A stretch of DNA of 64,000 nucleotides from Lactuca virosa. Lineage: Eukaryota; Streptophyta; Magnoliopsida; Asterales; Asteraceae. How positions within the stretch are numbered: the stretch's first letter is position 1; each line of letters starts with the position of its first letter. Under the pieces are notes generated by a model, which worked only from the letters and a program-made list of their open reading frames with translations, was not told the DNA's origin and made no database searches. Position numbers and translations under genes: made by a program. The stretch is taken from the NCBI GenBank assembly GCA_928212115.1, contig CAKMRJ010005523.1:140552808-140616807 (forward strand). Direction: 5' to 3'. This document shows, piece after piece, positions 41,828 to 54,738 of the stretch.

Positions 41828-42514
41828 GTTTTTGCTTTGCAAGGGTCAAATCACCTGCTCTTTATTGCTTTGCGAGGATCGATTAAGAGGAAAAGGGCAC
41901 CTTAGATGTTAATGACGATTTATCGCAAAATGCATGAAATTAGGTACCTAAATCCGCACATCTCTTGGTGTATCGAACCCTAATCGTACCAAAAGAGATA
42001 CTTGACGGGTTTTTCGAACTCTTTCCTAGTCAAGATTAATCTGGCTATGGTGTTGTGGCGACGGCAACAATGGTTCCGACGGCCTCTTTGGTTCGTTGCA
42101 TGGAGTGGTGGATCGATGGTGAAACTATGGTGGCGGTGGAGGAATCTTGGCGCCAGAGGTAGGGAAGGTATGAAGACAGCATATGCCTGATGGTGATGAG
42201 GGATCAGTAATTTTGTAGGGTTGAGAAATTAATTTTTCCTGGTTTAAAAGTATATTAAAAGTATTAAATATTTACTATAATTAAGTGTGGTCAAGATTAC
42301 TATTATATCCCTAATTAGATTTTTGAAATGATTAGTCTACAATCATCACTACATCCACACAATAAATAGTTAGAACACATGAACCTATCTATATTTAATA
42401 ATATAAATAAAAACGAGTTTAAACAGTAATATTTTGATTTTAGCTTAAAGTAATAATATTGTTATTAATAATAATAATGATGAGTGTATTTAAAACTTTA
42501 ACACGATATTATAT
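41195..42514. other. AT-rich spacer with a trinucleotide microsatellite
   Basis: From 41757 to about 41830 an (AAT)n run turns into (ATT)n, forming a self-complementary microsatellite. Around 42000-42190 there is a GC-richer patch with a 62-codon plus-strand ORF (many Trp and Arg) and no recognisable domain. It may be a scrap of coding DNA but I cannot support a gene. Confidence 0.4.
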
Positions 42515-42559
<45 letters not shown>

Positions 42560-42562
42560 CTA

Positions 42563-42601
<39 letters not shown>

Positions 42602-43060
42602 ATGTTTATCACATCTATTGTGTGCTAGAATACACCAATAGAAATTTAGTATTAATTATATGTATATTAAATTCTATCCATACTTATAACTCATTTTTAT
42701 GGAAATTAATTAAATTCGTCATTAATGTCAACAATAATATTCTTTCAAAATGAATTCATATTTAGAAGAATGAGAGTGTATTCCAGCAGAATGAGATTGT
42801 ATTATAGTAGAATACACTCTCGTTCTTCATATTCCATGCAACTTTATTGTATTTTAAGTGAGTGAGTACTGAAACAAAATACGAACTCATATATAAAAAC
42901 CTAGATGCGAATTCATTCTAAAAGAATGTTATTGCTGACATTAATGACGGATTTAATTAGTTTCTATAAAAAAAATTAAAATTATGGATATCATTTAATA
43001 TACATATAATTATGGAAATCATTCTAGTACACAATAAATGTAAGAAACAAAATAACCTAG

Positions 43061-43136
<76 letters not shown>
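42515..43136. repeat. Second foldback flanked by (TA)n tracts
   Basis: The left arm (about 42615-42765) and right arm (about 42900-43045, inverted) share ATTGTGTRCTAGAA, ATTATATGTATATTAAAT, CGTCATTAATGTC and GAATGAATTC-like words. A smaller hairpin (AGAATGAGAGTGTATTC and GAATACACTCTCGTTCTTC, 42770-42832) sits in the middle. (TA)n tracts at about 42516-42597 and 43065-43136 lie at mirror positions, so they are probably part of the arms. It is probably a MITE or MULE-like foldback; no clear target duplication. Confidence 0.6.
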
Positions 43137-43140
<4 letters not shown>

Positions 43141-43885
43141 GTGACATATTAAAATCACTTCGGAAGTGTAGCCCACTTTGTAAGATTTCTCATTTCTTCT
43201 AGAATCCAAGATCAATTCCCTCTTTATGCGTTTTTTCGTAGGAATAATGACTTAAAAGGGTAATATAATTTTTGATTTGTATACATTTAGTCACTGAGTT
43301 TTTTTTCGTCCACATTTAGTAATTCAATTTGTTAAACTGTACCCATTCAATCCTTATGAACGATTACTCTAGGTAGCCGGGAAAAATGACTTAATAGGGT
43401 AATATACTTATCATTTTGTACACATTTAGTCCTTATTATTTTTGTCTACATTTAGTCCTTAATATTTTTTTGTTTCAAAATAAGTCCTTTTTGTTTTTGT
43501 ACTCGTTCAGTACTTATGAATGGTTTCTTTAGGTTTTTCTTACGACATCTTACGTGAGACAATCATTGATGAGGTGGTTGGGGTTGTTGATTTTATGTCC
43601 ATCGTGATCTCGACTGTTTGGTTGCGTAGGTCTTGTGGTTTGGCTTAGGTCTTGTGTTTTAAATGTCGTAACTTCTTCATACGATATTAGATTTTAACGA
43701 TCTTTATATTCGTTTTTTAGTCTACTACAACTTTCGTTAAGATTACTCCCGTTAAAATGTAATATATTTTTACTTACGATTTTACAAAAAAAATCCATAC
43801 ATGCATTCATAAAAAACGTATGGATATAAAGATCGTAAGTAAAAATATATTAGTTTTTAACGAGAGTAATCTAAACGAAAGTAGT
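43137..43885. other. Spacer with a hairpin next to gypsy-4
   Basis: An inverted repeat of about 55 bp (43727-43785 and 43828-43886; ACTTTCGTT, GATTACTC and TATTTTTACTTACGAT words) ends exactly at the gypsy-4 LTR start. The preceding 500 bp holds direct repeats of the type 'acatttagtccttat' and 'tatgaacgatt' (about 43280-43510). No gene is seen. Confidence 0.45.
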
Positions 43886-46371
43886 TGTAACGCCCTATTT
43901 CGAATCATTACCCATTTGGGCGTGGGTGATGAAATGTAGATGGTTCGGGCATTCAGAATTGGATTTGGGCGCCAAGGGGTATTTTGGTAAACTGGCAGCA
44001 GGCCTTTCTGGAATTTGGATTTTGTGTTTGGGGAACTTTAAGTCAAGTATGATTTGATAATAATGTTGAGCTTCTCGATACCTCTACATGGATATAAGGA
44101 TGGTCGGAATCGGAGCTGTATCGAGAAAGTTATGGCCTTCGGAATGAATAAGGGTTTAAGGGTAAACCCTAGTACGCGGGGCGTACTTGTGCGAGGGGGA
44201 CTACACCTTGCATAAGGGAGTGTACGCTTAGCGTACTTCGGAGATGGGATCGGGGTGTGAGACCTCGTACGCTGGGCGTACGAGGGTTAGTGAAAAACCC
44301 TAATTTCCGTATTTGTACCCTATATAAGCTTAATGTTAGCCCCTTTCCCTCATTTTCTAAGTCAGTCTCCACACTCTAAAAACCCTAAATCGAACTTGTA
44401 GCCTCTTGGTGGTGTTCTTGATCTCTTAGAAGGTTTTTGGAGCACATTTTGCCCTTGGGAAGGAAAGAAGAGAAGCTTGAAGTTGTTTGGCTTGGTGGGA
44501 AATCTTTGGATCCAGAATCATCATCTTGTGGGGAAGCTTTTTAAGGTATCAAGTTTGCATCTTGGCTTATGTATTATTAGATCTCTTCATGGCTAGTTTA
44601 TTATGATTTTGGTCTTCTTTTTAAGATTATGGATGAGTTAGCTTGTTTAAGGGTTCATCCTTTCAGATCTGAATTTTTGTTTTGTTATCGTTGAGCATAA
44701 AGGTGCAAGCTTTATGTGTATTATGGAGTCATGCATGCATTAAGTCAACCATTAAGTCCCTTTTTAGTGTAAGAGGTTCTTTTAACCATGTATGAACATA
44801 AAGTTGGCAACTTTACGTGGTATTTCAGCTTAAGGAGGTCAGATCTATGTTTTGGAAGCTTTGTCTTAATGGATTAAGTGAAAATCAAGTTTGGGTTAAT
44901 AAGGGTGAGTACATTGGGCGTACAAGCAGGTACGCGCAAAATACAATCCTTCAAGCGAGTACGCTGCACGTACGTGCCTGTACGCCCCACATACTCTGTC
45001 TGAATGGGCTTGGTGTGTTTGGGCTTCGGTTTGGGCTATCTTTTGGGCTTGGATTTCTTGGGGCTTTGTTGGGACATCTGTAAACAAGTGGTTAAAATGG
45101 GGAAATGTTAATGGGCTTTAGGGTAAGGTCCATGTAAAGGCTTGGGCCCAATTTGGAAAATTGGGCCATAAGTGGGTTTTGGATGGTTTTTGGTTTGTGG
45201 GCCTTTATGACTGGGAGTTTGGGCCTTAGTCTTGGACCAAACTAGGGGAGGAGTAAAATGGTCTTTTTACCCCATATAAGGATTATTTGGATTAGGTTTG
45301 GAACCCAATTGTTAATTGGGTGTTATTTGTTTGATAGCGCGTGGATTCTAGCAGATCAGCAGTCATGGATTTGTTCGAGGGTCCAACTGTTGAGGTGAGT
45401 CTCCTCACTGTTCTATGGGTCAAAGGCACCAATGCCGGCCCATTTGGTTTGTGTATTGTAGGAAGACTAGGGGGGTGGCCCTTGGCAATCTGTATGAAAG
45501 ACCAAGAGGCGGCTCCTGGCAACCTGTTTGGCCCCCCGCCTGGCAAGGAAAGACCATGATTTGGCTCGTGGCATAATGGCGAGACTATGGTTGGCATATA
45601 ACACCTCATATTGTATGCATGATATGCCTGGCTCGTATGTTATGTATGATATGTAGTATTTGGGGAACTCACTAAGCTTTGTGCTTACAGTTTGTGGTTT
45701 CAGGTGCTTCTGGTTCGAAAGGGAAGAGCCCGACTTGATCGCAGCGCATACACCCGTGTTTTCCGCAATATGTGATTTTGGGATTATACTCTGATGAATG
45801 TTCTATTTTGAAATACTTTTAAATGTTTGAATAAAGGATAAATGAGTGTTTATATATATTAAAAATGAAATTTTTGCCCTATGATTTTCGGGTTATTACA
45901 AGTTAGTAATAGAGCTTTGGTTCGAGGGATTTGGGCATACCTTCGGTATGCCTGGACTCAAACTGAGGGCTTGGTAAAAATTTTCATAAAATAAATGTTT
46001 TATTAAAAAAGGGTTTCTAATCAAAGAAAGGGGTGTGATGCGTGCAATTGGTCGAGCTCAAGTAAGTGGTTCCCAGAATACCAATCCATGTTTATTGTGA
46101 TATATGATATGATTATGTGAATTGCATGCTAGATTAGGGCTAAGGATCTGCTCAGTATTCCATGATATGAGAGATGACTTTATATGCCTAATTGTATGAG
46201 CTTTAGAATTACATGCTAGTATGAATTTCTAATAAGTGGATAAAATGGCTTGAATAGTGTATGCTGGTTAGACTTTCCCATTGTCTGAATGCTGCTTGCT
46301 TTGTGCTTTGTGGACTTTTAGTGATGTGAATTGGATTCTAAGTGAATATGCTAAGTCACACGAGACACAGG
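43886..46371 (+). mobile_element. Gypsy-4: 5' LTR and leader, cut by gypsy-2
   Basis: LTR 43886-45900 (TGTAACGCCC...GGTTATTACA), then a decayed PBS (TTAGTAATAGAGC, where TTGGTATCAGAGC is expected) and a leader homologous to gypsy-1, including the eight-codon MRAIGRAQ ORF and donor CTCAA|GTAAGT at about 46061. Gypsy-2 begins at 46372 after ACAGG. The LTR has no ACTCGNCGAGT; instead it carries GTACGC/GCGTAC dyads (44172, 44222, 44267 and around 44905-44995). A telobox AAACCCTAA at about 44295 precedes TATATAA at 44321. A candidate LTR intron runs 45395-45703. The rest of the element should lie beyond the window. Confidence 0.82.
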
Positions 46372-48304
46372 TGTAACATCCCGATTTCCAAGTATGAGAT
46401 TTATTATTCAAAAGACAAATTTCCCTTGGAACTCGTCGAGTTGATGGCCTCAAATCGACGTGTTGAAAAGCTTCGGGTCGCACATCTTTTTGGACCAACT
46501 CGACGAGTTGGAGAGGAAAACTCGACGAGTTGGCGGCTGATTGTGAAACCCTAAATTTTCGGGTTTGCATCCTATATAACCTCCTTAAGTCCTTGAGGCT
46601 GATCTTTTATTAGCCTCCAAACCCTATTATCGGCCTTGTAAACCCTAATATTGATTCCATCTCATATTGTGAGTTAGTGTGGCATTTTTGAGTAAAAGAA
46701 GGAGAAGTTTGAGAGAAGGAGGCAAGGATCTAGCAAGCTAAGCTCCCATCTTCAGTTTGGCACTCTTTTGGACCGTTGTAAGTATTCAAAATCTGATTTT
46801 TATCTATCTATGTAGCTAGGCCTTGAGTTTTGTCCCTTTTTCTCCTTATTCTTGGATATTGCAATGGATGGACTTCATAAAGTTTGCAACTTTATGAATA
46901 TCCAGGTCAAGATGACCATAGAGTGAGTTAATTAGATCTGGTCTTTAGTCAAGCTTTGATGCCATGCATGGAGTTTAGGTCATATTTCCCCTTTTTGAAC
47001 CATTTTTGGTTCAAGACATGAATTAGACATGGATGTTTATAAATCACCCACCTTTGGGACGTTTTTGAGGCTAGAATCTCTTCTGGAAAAGTTGGGTTCC
47101 AGATCGCATGGATTTTGTGCTTAGTGGTTAAGCCTTTGAGTTTTCAAGCCTTGTGGAAGGGTTTTTGATCATTTGGAGTAGCCCTAAAGGATAAAGTTGG
47201 AAACTTTATCCTTTTAGACACATTTGGAGTTTAGATCTAAGCCTTAGAGTGTATGGAATTGAAGAATCAGCTGTATATGTTAAGCTGGGGAAAACTCGGC
47301 GAGTTGTCTAGCCAACTCGGCGAGTTGGCTAGGGTTTTCCCTGACTTTCTGAGTTCTGTAAAACTGGACGAGTCCAAGAGGTACACTCGACGAGTTGGGT
47401 CAACGTGCACTGTTGAACTTGACCGATGACTTTGACTTTGACCATGGTTGACCAAGTTGGACTTTTGAGGGCATTTTGGGTATTACGGGATTTTGATGGG
47501 TTTGGTCGTGATGGTTGTAGGCATTGATTCAGGAGCTCAGATTCGGAGTCAGACCTTATCAGTTCTGCACTACTTGTGAGGTGAGATGTCCTCACTGTAC
47601 TTGCGGGTCGAAGGCACCAATACCGGCCCATTAGATTGATATCCTGTTATACATGCTATTATATGGTTATGATATGTTAGATCGGTATCCTAGTAGATAG
47701 GATGTTGCTATGCTTAGTGATCTGTAGATCTGTGTGACTGGATGTAGAGTGTTATATGATTATCTGTTATATGTGCACATGATTTGTTGGTGGCTAAGGC
47801 TTCACTGCTTTGTGCGTAAGCCAACAGGACGAGGCATTCCAACCCGATGGTTGAGGGCCTAGGGTATTCCATCCCGAGGATGATTGGACACATAATATGT
47901 TGGCATTCCAACCTGATGGTTGAGGGCCTGGGGTAATCCATCCCGAGGATGATTGGACCCATAGTATGTTGGCATTCCAACCTGATGGTTAAGGGGCCTG
48001 GGGTATTCCAACCTGGTGGTTGATTGGGCCCGAAGTATGCTGTTATTATATTTGTGATATTTGTTATGTATCGGTATTTTGGGGGAACTCACTAAGCTTT
48101 GGGATTATAGTTTTGGATTGTGTTTCAGGTACCTTAGGGGATCGCGACAAGGCGATGGCGTGATCGTGCACCTCCTCATGTTTTGATTTTATGATTTTGG
48201 GATTTCTCTAATGTGAAACTCATTTTGAAAACAAATTGTAATAAATGACGGTTTTGTGGTTGTTTAAAAAGTTTAAAAATTTCAAGAATTTTACGAATGT
48301 TACA
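46372..48304 (+). repeat. Gypsy-2 5' LTR
   Basis: 1933 bp, TGTAACATCCC...GAATGTTACA. ACTCGNCGAGT dyads lie at 46430, 46498, 46520, 47294, 47315 and 47384. The telobox pair AAACCCTAA (46546-46554) and CGGGTTT is followed by TATATAA (46573-46579). Several TTGAC boxes lie at about 47418-47452. A candidate intron (47581-48128) encloses a three-fold tandem repeat of about 69 bp (47830-48035). Confidence 0.9.
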
Positions 48305-49089
48305 AGTTGGTATCAGAGCCTTGGTTTGAGTGAATTGGAGGAACACTCGTGTGAATCCAGTCTCAAACTAAGGAAAAGATTTTTAAAATGATTTTCAAAT
48401 GGTTTTCAAAATACTCAAGGAGGATGCAATGTGTACGATCAGCTGGAGCCAGTAAGTAGACCCCAAAATACCATACTGTTGTGTGATATTGTGATATGTT
48501 AGAACAACATTCTAGTTATAGGGTAGGGATCTTCAGGAATTGCATGATAGAATTGTCTGATTATATGATGCCTGATTGCCTAGGACCTTTCTTTTATGGA
48601 ATTGACATCATTACTGTAGTTGCTTAGTGTATGCATCATGGTTATATATAACTAAGATCTTATAGCATGAGAATGTTTGGTTTGGCCTTATTTCCTATTA
48701 TTGTTTGATGAAGGGCTTAGGGTAGGATCAGATATTCGAATGTCTATAGGGTCCAGTGTTATGTATGGCTAGCATACACGAGTGCTGCAGGGTTGGTGGA
48801 AGTTTCATGGATGAATTGTGTGGGGTCAGCTGGCCAGTCGTGAGATGTTTAGCATTTCCTCTAGGGAGTGAGGATTGAGTGTTCGTCTTTGCTTATGAGT
48901 ATTGTTAGGGCATTGTAATGATCCTTGAGACAAATACGGGTAGGTGTGGTAGGTAGTATGGGCACGTACTACTGAACGCACATGACCCGTACTCGTAGCA
49001 AGGAAGTCACAACCCTGAGGGTTTCATTGGGAGCTGGTTCCCCGTTATGATATGTGGTTTATCTGATATCGTCTTGGTGTATTTTCAGT
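48305..49089 (+). promoter_or_regulatory. Gypsy-2 PBS and leader with candidate intron
   Basis: PBS TGGTATCAGAGCC at 48308-48320. A candidate intron runs from 48462 (GAGCCA|GTAAGT) to 49088 (GTATTTTCAG|T), one base before the gag ATG at 49090. In this copy a short upstream ORF starting at about 48430 would join in frame to gag after splicing. Confidence 0.55.
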
Positions 49090-50302
49090 ATGGTGACCAC
49101 GAGACGAGTTGAGATCGGATTCGGGTCGGGATCGGGAGCTGACAGTCAGGGCGGGCCAGCATTGTCAGAGGACCGTGTCACGGAGATCATCCGCGAGGAG
49201 GTGGTTGCTATTGTCCGGGATCACATTCCGGAGATGTTCAGGTCTATCAAGACTGCGATGATGGAGTTCTTCGATGATCGTTATGCAGCCGTTGTTGAGA
49301 CGGCTACTACTGTAGCCTCCGCAGCCGTGGCTGCTGCAGGTGTTGGGATAGGGCGAGTCTTTCAGTATCAGGACTTCGATAATACGAAGACCCCAACTTT
49401 CAATGGAGTTCAGGACCCGATGATAGCCATGAGGTGGCTATCTGATGTGGAGGGATGTTTCTTCACTTGTTCATGCCCTGCTGACCAGAAGGTCAGGTGC
49501 CCTCTGAACCTTCTGAGGTACGGAGCGAAGGATTGGTGGAGACTCGCTACTAGTTCTTATTCTGTTGAGCAGAGAGCCTCTGTGTCATGGGAGCAGTTTT
49601 TTGAGATGTTCCGCTCCCGCTATGTCTCGCTGGTGGAGCGTGAGAGGTTAGCATAGGAGTATCTGGATTTGAGACAGGGTTCAGAGACGGTGACGCAGAT
49701 CACCAAGATGTTCACGGAGAGAGCTATGTTCTGCCCTAAGTTTGCTGCATCTAAGCAGGCTCAGATGACCGGTTACTTGAGCATGCTCAAGACAGAGATC
49801 ATGCAGTTTGTTTCTACTCCGCGCTACAGTTCATTGTTGGAGATGTAGGAGGCCACCAGGCGGCGTGAGATTGAGATTGAGTTGCAGACTCGGGAGTTGA
49901 GACTGGCGGTGCAGTCGCAGCCTGTGCCGAAGCGGTTCAGGGCCGCTGACTCCAGGTCAGGGAGTCAAATGGGTCGCACTTGTGGGAAGTGCGGCAAGGT
50001 ACATAATGGTGTTGGTCGGTCTTCTTTGGGTTGCCACAAATATGGAAAGCAGGGCCACATTGCGAGGGACTGTCGGCAGCAGACTCCAGCTTCTGGCATC
50101 AAACTTTGTTATCATTGTGATCAAGTGGGCCATATGAAGGCCCATTGTCCCTTGTTAGCCGCCAAGACGACGCAGGCTCCAGCATCGGCTACTTTGAGGA
50201 TCACTGACGAGAGTCAGGGCAGGGCGCAGCCCCCGAGGGCTCGAGGTCGCACTTTCCTGCTCACTACCGAGGAGGCCGGGGCAGCGCCAGATGTTGTGAC
50301 TG
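49090..50302 (+). pseudogene. Gypsy-2 gag (two stops, broken zinc knuckle)
   Basis: ATG 49090, single frame interrupted only by two TAG codons (49654-49656 and 49846-49848). The Gag core is at about 49390-49850. Of the two CCHC knuckles, the first (about 50029-50070) reads CHKYGKQGHIARDC, with the second Cys replaced by Tyr, so it should not bind zinc. The second (CYHCDQVGHMKAHC) is intact. It ends VVTG at 50302 at a predicted intron. In-frame TAGs with an otherwise open frame fit point decay. Confidence 0.88.
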
Positions 50303-50369
50303 GTATGTTTCTATCCCTCATCTTATTGATTATGTTTTTTTTATGCTCATATGTTTGTACCTATGTTAG
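50303..50369 (+). other. Candidate 67-nt intron at the gag/protease joint (gypsy-2)
   Basis: Donor ACTG|GTATGT, acceptor TATGTTAG|GT. Splicing joins VVTG to TFLVNSLPA in frame, the same joint and codon phase as in gypsy-1 (16008-16082). Confidence 0.7.
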
Positions 50370-51419
50370 GTACGTTCTTAGTGAACTCATTGCCTGCTCT
50401 TGTATTGTTCGACTTGGGTGCAAGTCGGTCCTTCGTTTCTCGGTCTTTTAGTAGGGAGTTTGCTTTGCCGATAGGGGAGTTGGAGTGTCCGTTGCAAGTT
50501 TCTATCGCCAACAAACACGGGGTTTCTGCTACTTCGGTTTATCAGGGTTGCATTATGGAGATCTTCGGAGTATCCTTTCTTATCGGTTCGATTCCTATTC
50601 CCATAGTGATAGTAGGTATGGATTGGCTGAGCCGTTTCGATGCCATGATCGACTGTGAGGGTCAGTGGGTGGTAGTTCGAACCCTAAGTGGGGGAGAACA
50701 AGTTATTTATGGAAAGGGCACCAGGTTGGGTTCAGGGTTTTGTTCGGCAGCCAGGGCTCGACAGTATATTCAAGACGGATGTGCAAGTTATTTGGCTTAT
50801 GTGGTGGATACGTGGGTTGAGGATCAGGTGGCGGTTGTTGATGTTCCAGTTGTCAGGGAGTTCGCTGATGTATTCTCGGAGGAGTTACCCGGTGTGCCTC
50901 CTGAGAGGCAGGTCGAGTTCCGGATCGACCTTGTGCCAGGTGTGGCCCCTATTGCCAAGGCGCCGTAGCGATTGGCACCACCTGAGATGCAGAAGCTATC
51001 ATTTCAACTGCAGGAGATGCTAGGCAAGCAGTTCATCCGTCCGAGCAGTTATCCGTGGGGTGCGCTGATTCTATTTGTCAGGAAGAAGGATGGTTCACAC
51101 CGAATGTGTATCGATTATAGGAAGCTGAACAAGTTAACAGTGAAGAACTGTTATCCCCATACGCGGATTAATGACCTCTTTGATCAGCTCCAGGGAGCAT
51201 CTTGGTTCTCCAAGATAGACTTGAGGTCTGGGTACCATCAGGTCAGGGTGAGAGAGGAGGACGTGGAAAAGACCGCGTTCCAGACTCGCTATGGGCATTA
51301 CGAGTTCGTGGTGATGACATTCGGGCTCACCAATGCGCCTGCGATATTTATGGATTTGATGAATAAGTATGCAGGCTGATGCTTGATCGTTCAGTTATTG
51401 TGTTTATTGATGTTATCTT
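50370..51419 (+). pseudogene. Gypsy-2 protease and partial RT
   Basis: The protease active site reads FDLGASRSFVS, with Leu in place of the Ser or Thr of D-[ST]-G, so catalysis is doubtful. A TAG at 50966-50968 replaces the Tyr usual in KAPYR. RT reads WGALILFVRKKDGSHRMC and KIDLRSGYHQ. A 1-nt loss near 51370 shifts the frame. The metal-binding motif reads FIDV instead of FIDD just before copia-C starts at 51420. Confidence 0.85.
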
Positions 51420-54250
51420 CGTTGGATTAGGTGTCTAAGCCCATAACTATAATTGGTATGTACTTGATTTGATATGTAGCATGGTCCTTTTGGGTTGCCT
51501 TCACTCATGCAACTTGACACAATGACTTGTGGAGAGAGAGTAGAATTTGTTATGTGAAATAATAAATTGGCACTCAAATGATTTTATTAATATATTACAA
51601 GATTAATATATTATTTGGAAATGATATTATTAATTAGTATTTAATCATAAATTAATTTGATATTAATTTTGGGATTAAAGGACTGATTAATAATTGAAGG
51701 GGTTGTTTTGCAAATTATTTATAGTTGCAGAACTGGGCTATTGGACTCCTTAATTAGGAGTGGATGAAATCCTATAGGGAGGCCCTATAGATTTCGTCCA
51801 AGGCCTTATAAGGAGGAGTCCATGGGCTGCTTAAACCTTAAGCAGGAGTTACGGTTTCCTCCAGAAACCCTAGCAGCCCACAACTATATAAAGACCCCTA
51901 AGCACTTGGAATTTCGGGCTATGCTTGAAAGAAAGAAACCCTAGCCGATTTCTAAAGTGTCTCTTTCCTCTCATCCTTTGCATTGAGTGCTTGTGACTCC
52001 ATTAGAGGTGCAACACTTGGGGCACTAAGCTTTCAAGAGTCAAGGATCTTCAAGGATTGTTGTTGTTATTACTATGAAACAAGTGAGGTAATATTCTAAC
52101 CCTAATTTCATATGAATTTCGAATCTTGTATGCTAGATCTAGGGTTATTGCTTTGGTATTCAAATTTGCATGTTCAATAGAGAAAAACTTAGTCCAAAGC
52201 AATTAAGGTTGCATGATCACATAGGAATGTAGATATGCTCATAACCCATCAGTGGTATCAGAGCCTAGGATGTTTTTCAATTGAATTGTTGCAAGAGTGA
52301 ACTATCCAAAGAACAAGAAAATCGATTTTTGTTGTCCAGGGCCTGGAACTCGACGAGTTCTATATGAACTCGACGAGTTGGATGAACTCGACAAGTTCAC
52401 TTGCCAACTCGACGAGTTGATGTCTGTTTCCTAATTTTTCGATTTTCAGATCTGATTTTGAATAGGATAATTACCATAATTCGTTTTTATTGCCTAAAAC
52501 TGAATTTTTGAATGGTAACATGATATCCTTATCAAAATTAATGGATTTGGTTAAATGTGGATAATAATAAGATTATTTTGATTTGAAATTTAACCTTGTA
52601 GTTTGAAGAGTTTTAAATTACACCCTATGGTTTTATAATTTGAAATTTAATTGAATAGTTTAATTTTGAAATCTTAAATTTTAGAATCCTAGTATTTTAA
52701 AAGATTTAAAATACATCCTTATGGATGTTGTTAATAATTTAATTAAGTGTTTAATTAAAAGACAATTAATAAATCCATAAAAAGTTTAGATTTAATTAAA
52801 TTAAAAGTTTAATTTATTAAAGGACTAAACCACTTAGTATTTTAAAAGTTTAAAATACACCCTTATACTATATAAAATTAAAAGTCTAATATATTATATA
52901 TGTATAAGAAAATTCATTCTTACCGTTACCAGGCCTCATTCACGAAGTTGGTCTATAAGGGGTGTTTAAGGAAGTGGCATGTAAAATGACCGTCATTGGG
53001 TATCCTCTCTTTCCCACCGCACTTTTGACTAGTGGAGGGTCGTTAGCCGAACAGGTATGATAGGACATTAAACTCTCATTAAAAGTATAATGAATTAAAA
53101 AGTAACTAAACGCTTTTATAAATTCCAAATTTTAGTTACTTTAGGAAAAAGTGAATTTTTTGCTAATCCATGAAATTGCACATTGCACCTTATTGGTCGT
53201 TAGTGGAGCGTGTGTGGTTGATCGGCATACTAATTTAGGACTAATGAAGGATGAAAATGGGTAGCTCATAAATTATCAGATTGATCAATGGAGTGTGTGT
53301 GGTTAACCGACACATTGATTAGATGATAAATGACATCGAGAGTACCAAGCTAATTTGCATGGTTATTCACACCTTATTTGTGATCCTCGGTATCCCAGTC
53401 ACAAATTTGAAGGGCACAATCGAGATTAAACATGCCATTAATGAATCTCAAAAGATCTAGGAATTTCATTTAAAACCTAATTCGTTTTCATGGTGGAATA
53501 GGTAAATCGTCATTTACCTACCTTCAAATAATTTACAATTGGATTGCGACATCCCTCTTCCGAATTGTGAATTATTGTGTTGGGTCCTAGCCTTAATATT
53601 TCATTTGGGTGTTATATTAAGGATTAAATCAACTAACTTGAATTTCTCCCTTTTGTAGATGTCTAGTTCTGACGATTATGAGCTTCCTCAATCCTTTGGA
53701 AAAGGTTTCCCTTCTGAAGATGATCTTCCACGTGTCGATCAAGGTGAAAGATCATTCCCTTATTTGTGCATTGGTGAAACTGGAAATCATTCTTCTCTTC
53801 CTCCACCTCCTCAAGTGATTCTCCCTGACCCACATTTTCGTCGACTTGAAAAGTTCAAGGTTAATCAAGCCCTATTGGCATGCAAACACCGAGATGGAAG
53901 TTCTGTGTGTGCACACGTCCTGAAGATGAAGTCGCACATTGACAGACTGGGAATGTTGGGTGTCGTTTTCCCAAGGAAGCTAGCTGTTGACATGGTTCTT
54001 CAATCGCTTCCTGAGTCATATAGTCAGTCCCTTGAAGGCTACTATATGACAGATCACGACGTGACCCTTATTGATCTGACATATTTGCTGATTGTTGCAA
54101 AAGCAGCAATGCTTTGGCGCACTGGTCAACCAAATTTGTTTGGAAGATCTACCTCCCAAATTTCCATGGACCTTAACAATGGCAACATTGGTAGTCCAGA
54201 AAAGTTTTCTCTTCCCAATGGAAAGGTATCGGCCAAGGTCAAACTGTTTG
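51420..54250 (+). mobile_element. Copia-C: gag-only-type Copia, cut by copia-D
   Basis: 5' LTR 51420-52251 (first base C for T), PBS TGGTATCAGAGCC 52253-52265, leader, then truncated gag broken at 54250 by copia-D. The LTR is closest to that of E1. The leader has ACTCGACGAGT dyads at 52348, 52368, 52386 (one mismatch) and 52407, the module with GTCGTTAGCCGAAC at about 53039-53055, and dimer hairpins at 53204-53230 and 53289-53314. A candidate leader intron runs 52088-53658. The remainder should lie to the right of the window. Confidence 0.87.
53659..54250 (+). CDS. Copia-C truncated Gag, interrupted by insertion
   Basis: ATG 53659 directly after the acceptor CCTTTTGTAG. Open for 197 codons with the same proline-rich start, RRLEKFKVNQALL, HIDRLGML and DHDVTLIDLTYLL segments as E1 Gag. 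There is no stop before the copia-D LTR starts at 54251 (target-site bases GTTTG), which removes the zinc knuckle. The last codons of the open frame past 54250 belong to the LTR. Confidence 0.8.
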
Positions 54251-54668
54251 TGTTGGATTAGGTGTCTAAACCCATAACTATAATTGGTATGTACTTGACC
54301 CGAGAGTAGCATGGTGCATTTGGGTTGCATATCACCACGACAATTTGATAGGATGGACTTTTGAGAAGAGGTTATTTATGATTTATTAATATATTATAAG
54401 TTCTAATATATTAATATGAAATCATATGATTTAATTAGTATCGATCAATAATTAATTTGGATTTAATTTAGTGACCAAAAAGAGACTAATTAAATTAATA
54501 GGGACTAATTATGTAAATTAGTTATATATATATGGTTTGGGCTCATGATACATGATGGACTAAGTTTACGGATGAATCCATAAAAGAGTTAGCCCACTTG
54601 AATCATGAATAATGGATAATAAGCCCAAGTGTATGGATTAGGGTTTACCCATGACTCTTGGATTCCTA

Positions 54669-54738
<70 letters not shown>

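Larger units (their letters stand above)
46372..51419 (+). mobile_element. Gypsy-2: LTR, gag and start of pol, cut by copia-C
   Basis: LTR 46372-48304, PBS, leader, gag, protease and half of RT, then interrupted by copia-C within the RT active site. It is related to gypsy-1 in Gag and Pol. It carries stop codons in gag (49654-49656, 49846-49848) and pol (50966-50968) plus a frameshift near 51370. The remaining RT, RNase H, integrase and 3' LTR should lie to the right of the window. Confidence 0.87.

Noticed and set aside
42459..42641. ORF rich in Tyr-Ile repeats, and a similar one at 54651-54845
   Set aside because: Translation of (TA)n microsatellites.
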